Program-made: the position numbers and the translations under genes | Notes under the pieces: model-generated | The model's input: the letters and a program-made list of their open reading frames with translations, nothing else | Told to the model about the DNA's origin: nothing | Databases searched by the model: none | In this document: positions 37,306 through 49,733 of the stretch, one piece after another | How the letters are laid out: every line of letters begins with the position of its first letter | How positions within the stretch are numbered: the stretch's first letter is position 1 | Assembly (NCBI RefSeq): GCF_008831285.2 | Contig: NC_045149.1 | Location: 15,652,578-15,712,577, forward strand | DNA: 60,000 bases | Source of the DNA: Nymphaea colorata | Lineage: Eukaryota; Streptophyta; Magnoliopsida; Nymphaeales; Nymphaeaceae | Direction: 5' to 3'

Positions 37306-40300
37306 ATGGTGACTAAAATCGTGGACCTGAGATCTGATACGGTGACAAAACCGACAGAAGCAATGCGAGCAGCAGCGGCTAGCGCCATTGTGGATGATGA
37401 CGTTTTGGGCTCCGACCCCACCGCTAGCCTTTTCGAGGCGGAGATTGCTGCTCTTGTGGGCAAGGAAGCGGCCTGTTTTGTTCCTTCGGGGACTATGGCC
37501 AACCTTATATGCGTTTTGGTTCACTGTGAGGTCAGAGGAAGTGAAGTCATCCTTGGAGACAAATGCCATATCAATGTATATGAGAACGGCGGAATCTCTA
37601 CTATCGGAGGCGTTCATTCAAGAACAGTCCCGAACAATCCGGATGGGACGATGGATCTTGATTTGATTGAAGCAGCTATCAGGGACCCTCATGAAGAGCT
37701 TTACTACCCAACCACGAGGCTTATCTGTCTAGAGAACACTCACGCAAAGTAACGTTTTCCTCTCCTTTTCATGATCTTCTTGAATTATGCATGTTGTGGT
37801 TTGCAAAATATCACTGCCTATGATCCTTCCCCTGTGCCCTCACTTGTGTTCTTCACGACTTCTGTCGGTATGTAGTTACTGTCTGAAGTTATTCTTCTTC
37901 CCAGTTTTGGTAGTCTTTAAACGTCTTTATCCCCGGCATTTTTTTTCCGCGATTTCTTATGAAGTTACCTTTTCGAAATTTGTGTGGGATCTGATGCCTA
38001 GGACGAAGTCTACTTAGTATCTTTCTTTTTTTACCTCCTTTTTCCTCGGTCCCGTTCTTTTTCTTCTGTTTTTGTATTTTTCTTTTTGTGAGAACCACCT
38101 TCCATTGTGTCCCCTGCGGGGTCCCATTGTAGATTCTCCTTTGTTACCAGCCGTGACAGTTACTCACCTCCGGAGACTGCATTATTGGATATGAAATGCT
38201 ATTCTCTGGGCCACACCTGCTTAAATAAAGGTTCATAGTCGTGGTTCCATTCTGGAAAAAGTACCTTCTAGTTGGAGACTTGCGCTCCGGAATTTGCAAA
38301 CTAGGATGCTTCCTAGCTCGTGAAACAAACAGGCCCGTGTTTTGTCTTGATGCTCTGGCTGCTATTTTGTCACCGCATAGCAACATGTGGTGCTGGCGTA
38401 ATGGATCGCCACCATAAGTTTTCAGGACACTGGTTCATATGTCTGTGGATGTGCCTTGCTGTTTATGTGGGATAAGAAAAACCTCATCGCATGCAAATGA
38501 TATTGGCAAAAGAACAGAGGTAACTCCAAAACAGTGACATTGTGCACTTAAAAAATCGTTAAATCAATGTATGCTTCTGAAAAGTTGGAACATGGAAGAT
38601 GCAAAGATAAACCAGATGTGATTGTGTCAGTGACCGTCCACTTTGCCGGTTAGAAATTCATGTTCAATACGTGGATGATGCAACTGGATGATACCGCTGA
38701 TCTCAACAGAGATGTGTGAACATATGGAACAAGCCCTGATGCCATGAATTGATTTGACCTCCCACAGGTGGCTGCCATAAGCCAAAGCTCTCAGACCAAA
38801 CGTGTCAGATATGGGATCCTAGATCCGCAGGTCCAAGCACCCCAATAATGGCTATTTCTGTTATGATGTGCAAGTGAAAATGTCATGAAAAAGATTCTTT
38901 ATGGTCTCTATTGGCAGGAGAAACCCCATCACCTATAAATGATGATTGAGGGTAGACTGGTACGCTTTTCAGTACATTGAATTATCCTGGCTTGTGCTTC
39001 TGTTATTAACCCAGAATATCAGAATAGTAGGATACCTGCTTTTGGACCCTTCAATAACTTGTCTGACGAGGGAAAAATCCATTTTTTCATGTGTTTCTGT
39101 GTAAGTTTGAATTTTGGCTTTATAATGCTCTTCCTCCTTGGGACCTCGTATCTATGTTTTTTAGTGCTTTCCTATTTATTCACTGCACATGTTTTCTGTT
39201 CGATTTTGTGTAAATAGTTTCTGAATTGGTCTCTTCTGCTTTTGCCTTTTGTCTTTGAGGTCGTATTTGTGTTTAGTACTGCTGGCTTTGCTACTGCACT
39301 ATTACTCAGAGTAGTTCTTGTTGGTACTTTTCCAGTTTCCTTCACCCCAGAACAACATATTTGTTATGTTATTGCCTTCCCTCAAACTGTGACGTGGATA
39401 CTTATTTGCCCTTGTGGCTAACTGGCCTTATCTGTTTCTTTTCAAATCGCTAGTGGCCCCTGGTATGTAAATTTATCAAAGGTGCCAGCTAACTCAGAGT
39501 TCCTTAAAATCGATCCGATATGTTTTTTTTTTTATTGGAGTTAATGGTACTCTTCCCGCTTCTAGAAATAGTTTAATTTGTTTGTCTGCCAAATAGTTTG
39601 GCATATGCTTTTCCCTGCATCCAAGTAAGATGATAGACTTGCAGCCTGCTAGCTTAACATGTTGGTTCAACTAATAACCTCTAATTGTACAATTAGCTGG
39701 ATGTCATTTGCATGTGCTTCATCTGTTGGGGATTACAGAATTTCATCGTAACTTACTAACGATTACACCAAGGAATGAAACAATCACATCCCATCAATGG
39801 ATGTTGTTACTTTGAGGAATTTCTTTTGCACCGAGAGGTATCCCTTTCAAAATATAAGGATGGGACATTTTTGAACTTCATGACTCCATGTGTTAATATG
39901 ATCAATCGAAATGATGGAGGTATGTGACTTAAAAAGTTACTTTAGACACAATTGTAAATGAGGTTACTATCTCTATGTTAAGGTGGAGGTCTGCTCTTGC
40001 AATTGTTTGTATGTTAGTCTGGCATTCCACGTAAATTAGTCACTATTCTTAATTTTGCCTCTTAAATTGCAGTTCTGGTGGTAGATGCATTTCTCTAGAA
40101 TACACGGACAAGGTGGGAGAAATTGCAAAGAGGCATGCATTAAAGCTCCACATTGACGGGGCCCGCATTTTTAATGCATCAGTTGTAAGCTTTCTGTTTT
40201 TGTTGGTTTGATATAATACTTTGACTAGTTTATACTTTATACTTCTTTTAATTTCCGTTGAATAGTGTCTTTTTTTGCTAGAATTTCTGTGTTCAAAACC

Positions 40301-43300
40301 TATGCTTCAACTATTTTTATGCATCTCTAAAGCTATTTCTCGGTTTTAATTTCTAGTATATAATCGGTTCTTCTATTCTGTTGGAAGTGGTGCTTTGACC
40401 TGCTGTGATCATCACAAGCCCTTGTCTCTCAGTTAAATGAAGTGTGTGATGTAACTTGTTTCTGACAGGTCCAAAGTTAGATATGTAACATAACATTAAA
40501 AGATGCTTGTTTTAATATAAAAATTAATGAAAAATTTATAAAAATTTGAAAAAAATATAAAAAATAGGAAAAATGTTCCCTAGGAGAGAACATGAATTGC
40601 ATTGACATAAGGTTACATAAGAAAACAACAACTAATGAACAGAAAATCCCAATTTAACAGAAACATAATGATCAAATTACATCATTAAATTGACTTAAAG
40701 TTCTTAGGAAATAAGTTAAGCATAAAACTTGAAGTACATGGAAATCCGAGTTCCTAGTAACAAAGTCTTTAGGCTAACCAAAGTAAGAGCAGTATTATTT
40801 GCATTTTCAAATAAGGACTTGATGGCTTCATTAAGTCTCTTGCTCTTTTAGGCTTCCAGTTTCCTTGCTTCATTGAGTTTTTGAAGTGGTGGTCATATAA
40901 TTGATGTTGCTATTGCAATAGCCTCATCTTCAGATTTAGCAACTATCAGTTTTTTTAGTGTATCATCTTGATCTTCAGATTCAGGAACAATATTCGATAG
41001 AGGTAAATTTGGATAATCAATTTCAACCTTTGTCCTTCTTTAGGTGAGTTTCTCTCAGTGCTGTACTAACGTATCGTATCAAACGTAAAATACGATACGA
41101 TACACCCCTGTATCGTACATTTACGATACGGTTACGATACGGCACGATACAAGTACGATACAGTAATTTTTATTGATTTTTTATTATTTTTTGAGAATTT
41201 TTTCTGATTTTTTTTAAAAAAAAGAAAATGATACGGTTACGATACGTTATGATATTTTACGATACAGCGTATCTTAAAGCAAGAACGATACGGTTTATGA
41301 TACGCTTTTTACAACATTGGTTTCTCTGTGAATTATTCATGCAAATTAGGTGCCTTTTTCATATAAATGCATGGTGATGCAAAATACACTATTATCTTGG
41401 CTAATCAGATGCAGTTTAAACATCAAGGGTCCATCCTGCAGATGTTGATTGCAAAAAGAACGTGTGGTAGTTCTTATAAGCACATCTAACTGACAATATT
41501 GATCACAGGAAGGATCGCCAAATCTCCCAACTAAACCAGCCATCGTCAGATCTACTTCAAAAGTTGACGGAAATTGTTTGACAATCCTTGAACCAATCTT
41601 TTAAGAAAAAACATATGGCATAAGTCGAGAACTTCATAACTTTGATGCCAAAAAGTGTGAAAGACTTCTATCTTCAACACAAAATCGATCTCTCACACAC
41701 AACATCACCCTCCAATCAGTGTTTTTCTTCTCAAACATACAAGACCTTCCTCACACACAACACCCTAAGAGTGTCAGAGTAGGGGATAAAAAACTTTTGA
41801 AGTCCAATATTGAGAAAGGGTCTGGCAACCCCCTTATTATCCACCAATAATGTATCGTACAACACAATGCATATCGTAGGCCAATACACATAAGACACCG
41901 CTGAAACTAGGTGCAGAAGTGTATCTTATTGCTTCTCGTCTTACCTACATTGCACAACCTAATGTATCATATGATGTGGTACATTGTGTACACTATTCTG
42001 ACCTTTGTTAGCATTTGTCTTATCCTATTTATCTATATTTCTAACTGAGCTCCATTTGGCCTTTCCAAGTGCATGCTTGTTAGGACCTACATCACTGAAT
42101 GGTGTGCGGATTTACTTGATTGTTATATTCCACATTACATAAGTTTATTGATCTGATATAAATCTGTTTTGTCTGCCTTGTTGTATGTTCATACTCTCTC
42201 TCTCTATCTCCCTCTCATTTTTCTCTGATATCAAAGGTTTCCAATATCAGGCATTGGGAGTTCCTGTTGACAGGCTTGTCCAAGCTGCGGACTCTGTGTC
42301 GGTACGAAATGACAATATTTCTCCATGTTGAATCTCTCTCTCTCAAACATTGTTCTTCAACTTGGATTTTGGAAATGTCAGATATTCTTCTTGTGATAGT
42401 AGTGTATCTTTGCGCTGCTGAGCTATCTGAATAGGTCTTTTCAGCTGTGTTTTTTAATGCACCGAACAGGTATGTCTATCCAAAGGTCTGGGGGCTCCAG
42501 TTGGGTCAGTAATTCTAGGCTCCAAAAGCTTCATTGTAAAGGTGCCTTCCATTATTCATTTAAATGTTTCTATTTCTAACAAGTGTTTTGATGATAGTAG
42601 CAATTGATACAGAGTACACCTTATGGATGTTCTGTAGGCAAAAAGGCTTAGGAAAACCCTGGGCGGTGCGATGAGGCAAGTTGGAATCTTATGTGCTGCT
42701 GCACGAGTTGCATTGAATGATAACGTCAGTAAGCTTGCAGAGGATCATCGGAAGGCCAAGATTTTAGCAGGTTTGACTCCTTACCTTGGTTTGCTGATTC
42801 TGGCGTACTCGTGCATAATTGTAACCTATGGAGGCTGTCGCAAATGTTTTGTGGCTTCCACACTAGAATCTGTAACTTGTTTGGTTAAAAATTGCCAAAT
42901 TATGTGGTCAAGTATAGGTGGACTTTTTGATGCGGTCGTGCTGATCGCATGCAGGCATGCCATCTACAGCTATGATCCCTTTTGTTTCATTGTTTTCTCT
43001 GCCAGAAATTCTCAACTTTTGAAACTTTCATCCTTATAAATTGAACATGTACTGGTGAGTTTGTGCCTTGGCTGGGCCAGAAGGAGCGGAACGCTTTTTT
43101 AAGATACTTTCGACTATTGGAATTATTTCACCATCACGCAGGCAGATTGATGGATTGTAAATCCTCTTTTTATGTGGTTTCTCTAACGTCATGTTAATTC
43201 TCTTGCAGAGGGACTTAGTCGGATCAAAGGACTGAAAGTGAACTCGGCTTCTGTGGAGACAAATATTGTTAAGTCTCCTCATCCTCCCGGCCTTAGCTCT

Positions 43301-44143
43301 TTTCATGCTGTGTTATGCTGCTAAGTTTGGTTTGTGTGTGGATCCTAACATCTACTCTCTGTGTTTTAAACAAATAGGTCTTTTTCGAGATCCTGGAAAG
43401 CTCAAACATTTCAGTAGAAAAATTCTGTAATTTCTTGAAAGAGCACGGCATACTTGTGATGGCAGTGGACACTTGCAGCAGGTACGAACTCCTCCTAAGA
43501 ACCTTAGCTATAGCTTTGGTTTTCGGAGTCTGCCAGTGGTTGTTTAGTTTCTTTTCATCTCCCAAAACCGGATTAGCTCCATCCCTTTTGACCATGTTCC
43601 TTTGCTTTTAAACTGCGAACTGCCTGTCATTCAACCAATGTCCCCAGTTAAAAATTCTTTTGATTCTCCATTGATTGCAAAATGGTCCCGGCCGTGTGGA
43701 CTTTGTTACAAAACAATATCTGCCGTTAGCCTTTTATAGAAGAATAGTCTGAATACCTTTTTGTTAACCATTTTTAAAACGATTTCTGAGGTTTACGGCC
43801 ATCCGCCTTCCTGGACTACCTCTGCAAAAAGTAAAAAATACATCAAAATAGCTGTCTTACCTTAAAACCACTTCGTTGAAACCGAGTTTGTTTCAGAACT
43901 CTTTAGGTGAAACTTGTAGAAGGGTTATAGGTAGGGAACGTTTGCAGCTGTTAATGTCGTTACTAACGTAACGTTTATTTTACCAATGTTGACTGTTCAG
44001 CCTTGTGTTTCCATAGCCCATGTGTTTCATACACTAGTATTTGTTTCATTTTTTGCAGTATTAGGGTGGTTTTACACCACCAGATCTCGGAGAGTGATAT
44101 CCACTACACGCTCTCGTGCATTCAGGTGTGTAATATCAAATAA
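37306..44143 (+). CDS. THA1: L-threonine aldolase (PLP-dependent), 8 coding exons
   Basis: Spliced model: 37306-37748, 40073-40184, 42251-42301, 42470-42541, 42638-42770, 43209-43267, 43378-43481 and 44059-44143. All junctions are GT-AG and the phases agree, giving 352 residues; plant enzymes are near 355-360. The start is supported by an in-frame TAA at 37294-37296. Visible motifs: DLRSDTVTKPT (7-17), VDDDVLGSDPTA (29-40), the PLP-phosphate loop PSGTMAN (60-66), the active-site His in CHINVYENGG (H89), HIDGARIFNAS with D176 and R179, and the Schiff-base lysine K207 in VCLSKGLGAPVGS. Family knowledge: a fold-type I PLP enzyme that cleaves threonine or allo-threonine to glycine and acetaldehyde, normally in the cytosol. 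The model lacks an obvious transit peptide. The last exon is uncertain: reading through gives CIQVCNIK-stop, but a donor at 44126 could splice to a short further exon. The symbol is by family resemblance; THA2 is possible. It converges on the U-box gene. Confidence 0.92.
37749..40072 (+). other. Intron 1 of the threonine aldolase gene
   Basis: 2,324-base GT-AG intron (GTAACG ... TTGCAG) splitting an Asn codon after the ENTHA motif. Open frames inside it have no recognisable product. Confidence 0.85.
40185..42250 (+). other. Intron 2 of the threonine aldolase gene, with an inserted repeat
   Basis: 2,066-base GT-AG intron between the IDGAR exon and the ALGVPVDRL exon. It contains a dense cluster of TACGATACGG words at about 41061-41325 (listed separately), set in repeat-like AT-rich DNA. 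Confidence 0.85.
41061..41325. repeat. TACGATACGG-word repeat cluster inside threonine aldolase intron 2
   Basis: More than ten close variants of TATCGTA/TACGATACGG occur on both strands, in two groups separated by a poly-T/poly-A-rich spacer. This structure is typical of a non-autonomous dispersed repeat. Boundaries are approximate and no target-site duplication was found. Confidence 0.55.
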
Positions 44144-44366
44144 TGTAGTTACTGTAATCAAACATATGTTTCTGGAACTGAAGGAGTGCCTTATTTGGAA
44201 CGTGCAGCTACTGTTTCCACAATATTTGGTTGGAAACTAAGGTGAAGAGAAGGGCATATGGGCATCATCTATGTAAATAAATACGCTCCATCATATGTCA
44301 GTTTCAGAGTGGAAGCAAGGACACTACGACGCACACGTCCCATTATGCCTGCTAGATGTTTTTAAA

Positions 44367-44409
<43 letters not shown>

Positions 44410-44714
44410 ACACCAAGATGTATGGACATGAATTTCCAACTAGCCTCCTTATGCAAACATGCAACAGTTACACAGAAAAACATACTCCAATCTCGGGTGT
44501 GTGCGTGTGGAGAGAGGGAAAGTTATATACATCAGAAATGAAACGCCATTCGAACTACAACAAATCTCACCGCCTGACGGGCTGCATCGCAAAATTAGGA
44601 CGGCAATGATAGGCATGTTGCAGCGGTGAAAAACGATAACTGAAGATGAAATAAATCTCACTGAACAGACGCAGATATGAACTTGGAGACTGCTTAACTC
44701 ATGTAGCGATCATC
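44144..44714. other. Convergent intergenic space between threonine aldolase and PUB3-like genes
   Basis: It must hold both 3'-UTRs. A plus-strand AATAAA at 44276-44281 could serve the aldolase. A (TC)n array occupies 44367-44407. Overlapping 3' transcripts are plausible at this spacing. Confidence 0.5.
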
Positions 44715-47700
44715 TTATTGCTTCCCCTTGCCCATTTTTCCCTCTCTTTGGTTCCTAAAATGACTGAGGATCTGTTGTGCCTGCAGAAGCCATGAACCTT
44801 GTCTTAGTTTGGTACTTCCGAATCAGAGGCTTAACAGCCCATAACAGACGCAGCGACAAAGATGTGCATGCAACTTCTTTACCAGCTTAGCTTCTTTGAG
44901 TTTTAGTTGTAGAATACACACGGAGCAGAGAAATGCATTTAGCATATTTCAGTTAATTGACTCAGTTAAGTAGAAAATGAAAATGATCAACTAACTCAAT
45001 AAACTTAACGAATTTGGTAACTCATACGAAAGCTTGACAAGCCGTGAAGATGCACTAACACTGTCAGAAACCCGATGTTACAAGAAACAAGTATTTTTAA
45101 AACTAGATTTGTTACTAAAACGAGTTACCTAACAGGTTCCTTGTGTCGTGCAAATGGGCCAGTAGTTGGTCAACAGAGAGGGGAACCTACTTTGTCTAAG
45201 TGAGCTCATTTTTTATATTTTTCCATGGCCAAGCGGGGGTTAAGCAGGCTTCTACCAATCTATGCAAAAAGATGAACCCTGGGTGTCAAATTCTTGACCT
45301 CCTCCAACTCGAAATTCTTAAGCGGACTCCCTAGCCAGGTGTACGGTGCTCTTGTTGGCATGCAGCTAGAACATGCCTTCCAAATTCATTGGCCTTGATA
45401 CTAGAGTTCTGAAATGGAACGACCAATTTTTTGACTTGGTCGTCCAACTCAATCTGCATGGTGTTTTAAGGCTACTCTATGGAACATGAAAATCATGGAA
45501 GAACACATTACCTTCTCTTTTGCTCTTGGTGTGCCTGACTGAGATAACGCAACTAGTGGGGGCACAGCTCCTTCCTGCAACACCAGGCTGGAGTAACTCT
45601 GGCTATTAATGCAGAGCTGCAACAAGGCCGCAGCTGCATTCTCTTTACCCCTTTGAGATCCAAACTCAACAACCTCCACTAATGCTGGAATCCCACCCTC
45701 CTCGCAAATAGTTGATCGGCCTTCTGGGGTCGTTGATAGATTTGCCAGAACGGCAACAGCTTTATCAATCATTCCTGCTTCTGGATCCATCATCAACTCC
45801 ACAAGGAACTTGACGGCACCTGCCTGGATTATGCGTGCTTTGTTCTCATGGAAGATGGATAGATTAAAGAGTGCAGTGGCTGCATCTTTCTTTCCTCTAA
45901 GGGTTCCTTTACCAAGAAGTTCAACCAAAGGACGGATAGCACCAGATCTCCCAATCTTGGCCTTGTATTCCTCCATAACTGAGAGGCTAAACAAAGTTGC
46001 AGCAGAGTTTTCCTTGGCTTCAGAATTTCCTGTCTTCAAGATATGAATGAGAGGTTCAATCACACCTGCTTCTGCAATTCTACATTTGTTTTCATCATTT
46101 ATCGATAAGTTCAGAAGTGCTGTCACTGCATTTTCCTGTGTCTTTTTATCTTGAGAATATAATAGAGAAACTAATGGAGCTATAGCTCCACATTCTGCAA
46201 TCATTATCCGGTTTTCCATATTATACTTTGCCAAAAGCCGAAGCTCTTCTGCTGCTGCCGTTTGTGATCCAATTGATTGACTATGAAGTCCTTCAATCAA
46301 TTTTTTAACATGTTCAACAGTTGTTGAAGCTGAGGCATCCTCACGTCTGTAAGATGGAAGTGAAGATGCATGCTTTCGAGGAACAGTACTATCACCAGCC
46401 TGTGCCCGGTTTCCTGAACTATGCACTCGTCCAGGCAACCAAGTGGGGGAAACATGACGGAAAGATGTAATTTCTCCAGAGGCCTCATTGCTATCGTGCT
46501 TGCCTGAAAACCTGGTTGCTTCATTTGAATCTTCTGTACCCACTGCATGATTATACTCAACGCTAGAAATGGCACTTGACAGTGAATCAGTCCGGCTATG
46601 ATCACTAGATTGGTCACATGATGAGAGGTTGCTGGGTTTACTTTCTGACACCACCACACTTGGAATTTCACAGCGCATGCCATGACTCCCTTTCCTTCTT
46701 TCTGTAAAGGAGTTTCCATTTTGAAACGATACAGTGCCATCTTTCTGAATTGACATGTTCCTAACTCCTTGAGAAATTGAAATGTGATCACTCAAGACTT
46801 CATTGCTGCCAAAGTACTGATTGGCTGTATACAGGGCCTCATCAGACCTAACACTCCTATTGCGTGGAAGGGTTTTACTATCTGGAGAATCCAAGACTGT
46901 TGAAGGAGCATAAGGGTATGAATGCTGGTGATCTACTGACATGAAGGAAGGGGGAAAAAGAACATTGTTCATCTCACACCAATTCAGAATAAGTCCCTTA
47001 ACTGTGTCATTAGGAATGAGATCACAGTGAGCAAGTGACTGGCATGTCTTCGGGCAAGTTCTTAAGCCATAGTCAAGCCACTTCTGAATGAAAGCCCTTT
47101 CAAATGTTTGTCCGGAGGCCACAATAACTGGATCAATCATCAACTCCATTGACAATGGGCAGCAAAAATATGCAGGAACTGCCCTGCCATCAGTAAGCCT
47201 GGATTTATTCAAACTGATGCAATCACGAATGTGGCTGACAAGGACAATAATCTGATCAAGATAGTGTATGTCTGTTCTTTCTTTTGTTAATTCAGCCTTC
47301 TCCTTTTCCTTCTCCAAAGCAACACTTTCCCTGAATAACTCCTGGTTAGATGCCAAACCAAGCAGTTCCACAATTTTCATCAAATTATCTGATCGGGGTC
47401 TGAGATTGTCTCTCTGATCTCTCAGAGCTTCTTCGATGAATTCTGATGCTTGTCCCTGTTCCATACATTGAAGTTCCTGCATACAGTGCTGACACAATTC
47501 AAATTCTATCAGATGCCACTTGTATGCAACCAGTCCTAAAGCTGTAAAAACCAGAAAAAATCAAAGTTGATATGCACAAGAAAAGCATATGAAAAAAATA
47601 AACATTAAAGATAATTCTATAATACCTCAATTGCAGGAGAGATCAGCAATCTGTTCAGTACACAACAAATTCCCAGACAACTTTTTTGGACCTTCATCAC

Positions 47701-48400
47701 CAGTGGCTCACTTCTTAAGACCTGGGCAAAAAATCTTCTAGTCAAGAGCTACTTCATGATTTTGGGGACAAGGGCTAGCTTATGATGTAGAGAGGTTTCA
47801 CAAACAAAAGATACACTGAGACGTGAAGCTTTTTACATCTTTCTCTAATGAACTCATGTAACTAGGCACATATGTTTCTCAAATGCACCATCAGACGTTG
47901 CATACTGGAAGCAGGAACTGCAAGCATGCAGATGCTGGAAAGGGAAAAATAACCACCCAGCACCAGATACTATACAAAGTTCACGATCTACCACCTCATG
48001 CTAAGAAAATGGAACAGTTAAGAAAATGACGGGTCAATTTTAGTTTATAATTTATATGTGCTATGATGCAATCCTTTCACATGATCATATGTTTATTCTC
48101 CTTTCTTAGTAGCCATTTGGATCTCATCTTCATCTTCATTACTGCATTCAAGTATAAAGTTCTATTCTCCTTATGGGTGTGGGTGTGGGTGTGGTGTTCT
48201 ACTCGGCTCGGACACAGTGTCAGGTAAAGTCAATGGATTCAAGTCTATTTTTGCCCAGATATGGACCCAGTCAACCTTGACCAAGTTCAGTTCTGCCCCC
48301 CTTTTTGGGTTAAATAAAAACCAATGGGGACTCTTCCTCCTCTTCATTTTCAATTTGCAGGCCTGAGAATGCTCCTTTGAATGCTTCTTTTGCACAGTCG

Positions 48401-48438
<38 letters not shown>

Positions 48439-49729
48439 TGTGCTTATGTCTGTGTGTAATGTTTCAGACTGAAATTTGCAAAAGATTTTCATGTTCTCCC
48501 AAGATGTTTTTATTTTTAAAAGTATTTCTATCTTATAAATTTTTTTTCAAAAAATAAATTTCATTCTGTCAGCGAATTGAATGTTTCGTTGAATGCAAGT
48601 ATTTATAATGTATTTTTTCCTGTTTCCTGAAGAAAACAGAGTTGCGAATTGTGGTGTTGTTTTTTCAACCTTTTATTTTCTGCACTGCTGTGACTGTGTT
48701 GATCTTCTCATTTTCCGTAATGCAAATTATCCTATTGTTGAATGATGCATTTAAGTTTTTTAATTGGTTTATCTTGTTGTCACAAGCAAGGCAAACTTAA
48801 AAAAACAAAACAAAGAATGAAGATAGGAGGTTTAACTAGCCCAAAAATATATATGATACCTTCCAATATAATAAGCTGCAAACCTCTGCCCCGTCCAACC
48901 TCTCTCTGTCTCTCTCTCTTTGGAGCCCATCATATTACAAATGACGAGAGGATGGGTTATTCATGTTATATTTGATGACCAGACACTAACTGAAATCTAA
49001 GAGTGACAATTCTAACGATCCCCTGGGGTAAGAATAGAGATAACGCCTAAATCCAGTTTGCACGTAACAAGAATTACCCCACTACCACATCAAATGTTAC
49101 AAGTCTTGGATACAACCAATGAACGAGGTTTAACCAAAGATGCGATATGGGAAAAAGCAAACAATGATAACTACATGAGGTGTCTATGCAGTGACTGGGA
49201 TTACTCTGAAGGAATGTACATAAACTGAATGCAGTTGACACAGCATTCCTAAATGAGGCACTTCACTTTTTAAAGGAATAAACAGATGATGGCAATAGCA
49301 GCAACTCATCAGTGATTTTCTCGACAATGCTAGCATAACACACACAATTTTCTAACATATAGTTATTCAAGAATTGCTTTCCCTACTGTGAAGCATTATA
49401 TATAGAAGCAAGCTCCAGGTTGGCAAGCATAAAGCAAGTGAAATGGGACATACATTTAATATCTTACTCATTTTGGGATTCCAGTTTTCAATGACATCCC
49501 TGGCCTCATTAACCACCAAATCCAATTCCTCAAATTCCACAAGTAGCTCCTCTGAGTGTACGTTGGACTCAATGGCCTCATCAAGCACTGGCCTCAAAAG
49601 CTTCAGAATGTCAACTATCTTTCTGTAGTCTTTCTGAAGTGGGTCTAGTTTCATCATGGTCTGACAGGCAACTAAATGAATATATCTTGAAATACTGTTG
49701 ACTAGAGCTTCACCAGTCATATTTCCCAT
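44715..49729 (-). CDS. PUB3: PUB3-like U-box / armadillo-repeat E3 ubiquitin ligase, 4 coding exons
   Basis: Spliced model, 5' to 3' on the minus strand: 49729-49454 (92 codons), 47721-47626 (32), 47488-45512 (659) and 44780-44715 (21 plus stop). All junctions are phase 0 and GT-AG, giving 804 residues. The N-terminal UND-type helical region starts MGNMTGEALVNSISRYIHLV and runs through SKILN, VLRSEPLVMKVQ and HCMQELQC. The U-box is at about 228-299 (VPAYFCCPLSMELMIDPVIV, then SGQTFERAFIQKWLD and CPKTCQSL). A Ser-rich linker follows, then armadillo repeats at about 514-783 (for example ENAVTALLNLSINDENK and GKKDAATALFNLS), and the tail AQQILSHFRNQREG. Family knowledge: plant U-box/ARM proteins recruit E2 through the U-box and bind substrates with the ARM repeats, in cytosol or at membranes. 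The UND and linker sequences resemble PUB3 more than PUB4, but orthology is inferred. The large exon alone would give a misleading product of about 680 residues starting at a TTG. Confidence 0.93.
44781..45511 (-). other. Last intron of the PUB3-like gene
   Basis: 731-base intron (GTAATG ... CTGCAG on the minus strand), phase 0, separating the last ARM repeat (SGTPRAKEK) from the AQQILSHFRNQREG tail. On the plus strand, 45225-45292 has TGGCCAAGCGGGGG, an A-box-like word, and a weaker B-box-like word. This is a possible SINE remnant of low certainty. Confidence 0.8.
47627..49453 (-). other. Introns 1 and 2 of the PUB3-like gene (with exon 2 inside the span)
   Basis: Intron 1 is 49453-47722 (GTATGT ... 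CCCAG). Exon 2 is 47721-47626. The short second intron runs 47625-47489 and ends GTGTCAG. Intron 1 includes a (TC)n(TG)n array (48401-48443) and a GTGTGG minisatellite near 48174-48194. Confidence 0.75.
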
Positions 49730-49733
49730 CAGA

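Noticed and set aside
37264-37617. 117-codon minus frame opposite threonine aldolase exon 1
   Set aside because: Shadow of a conserved coding exon on the plus strand.
46297-46791. 164-codon minus frame inside the PUB3-like exon
   Set aside because: Alternative-frame shadow of the U-box/ARM coding exon.
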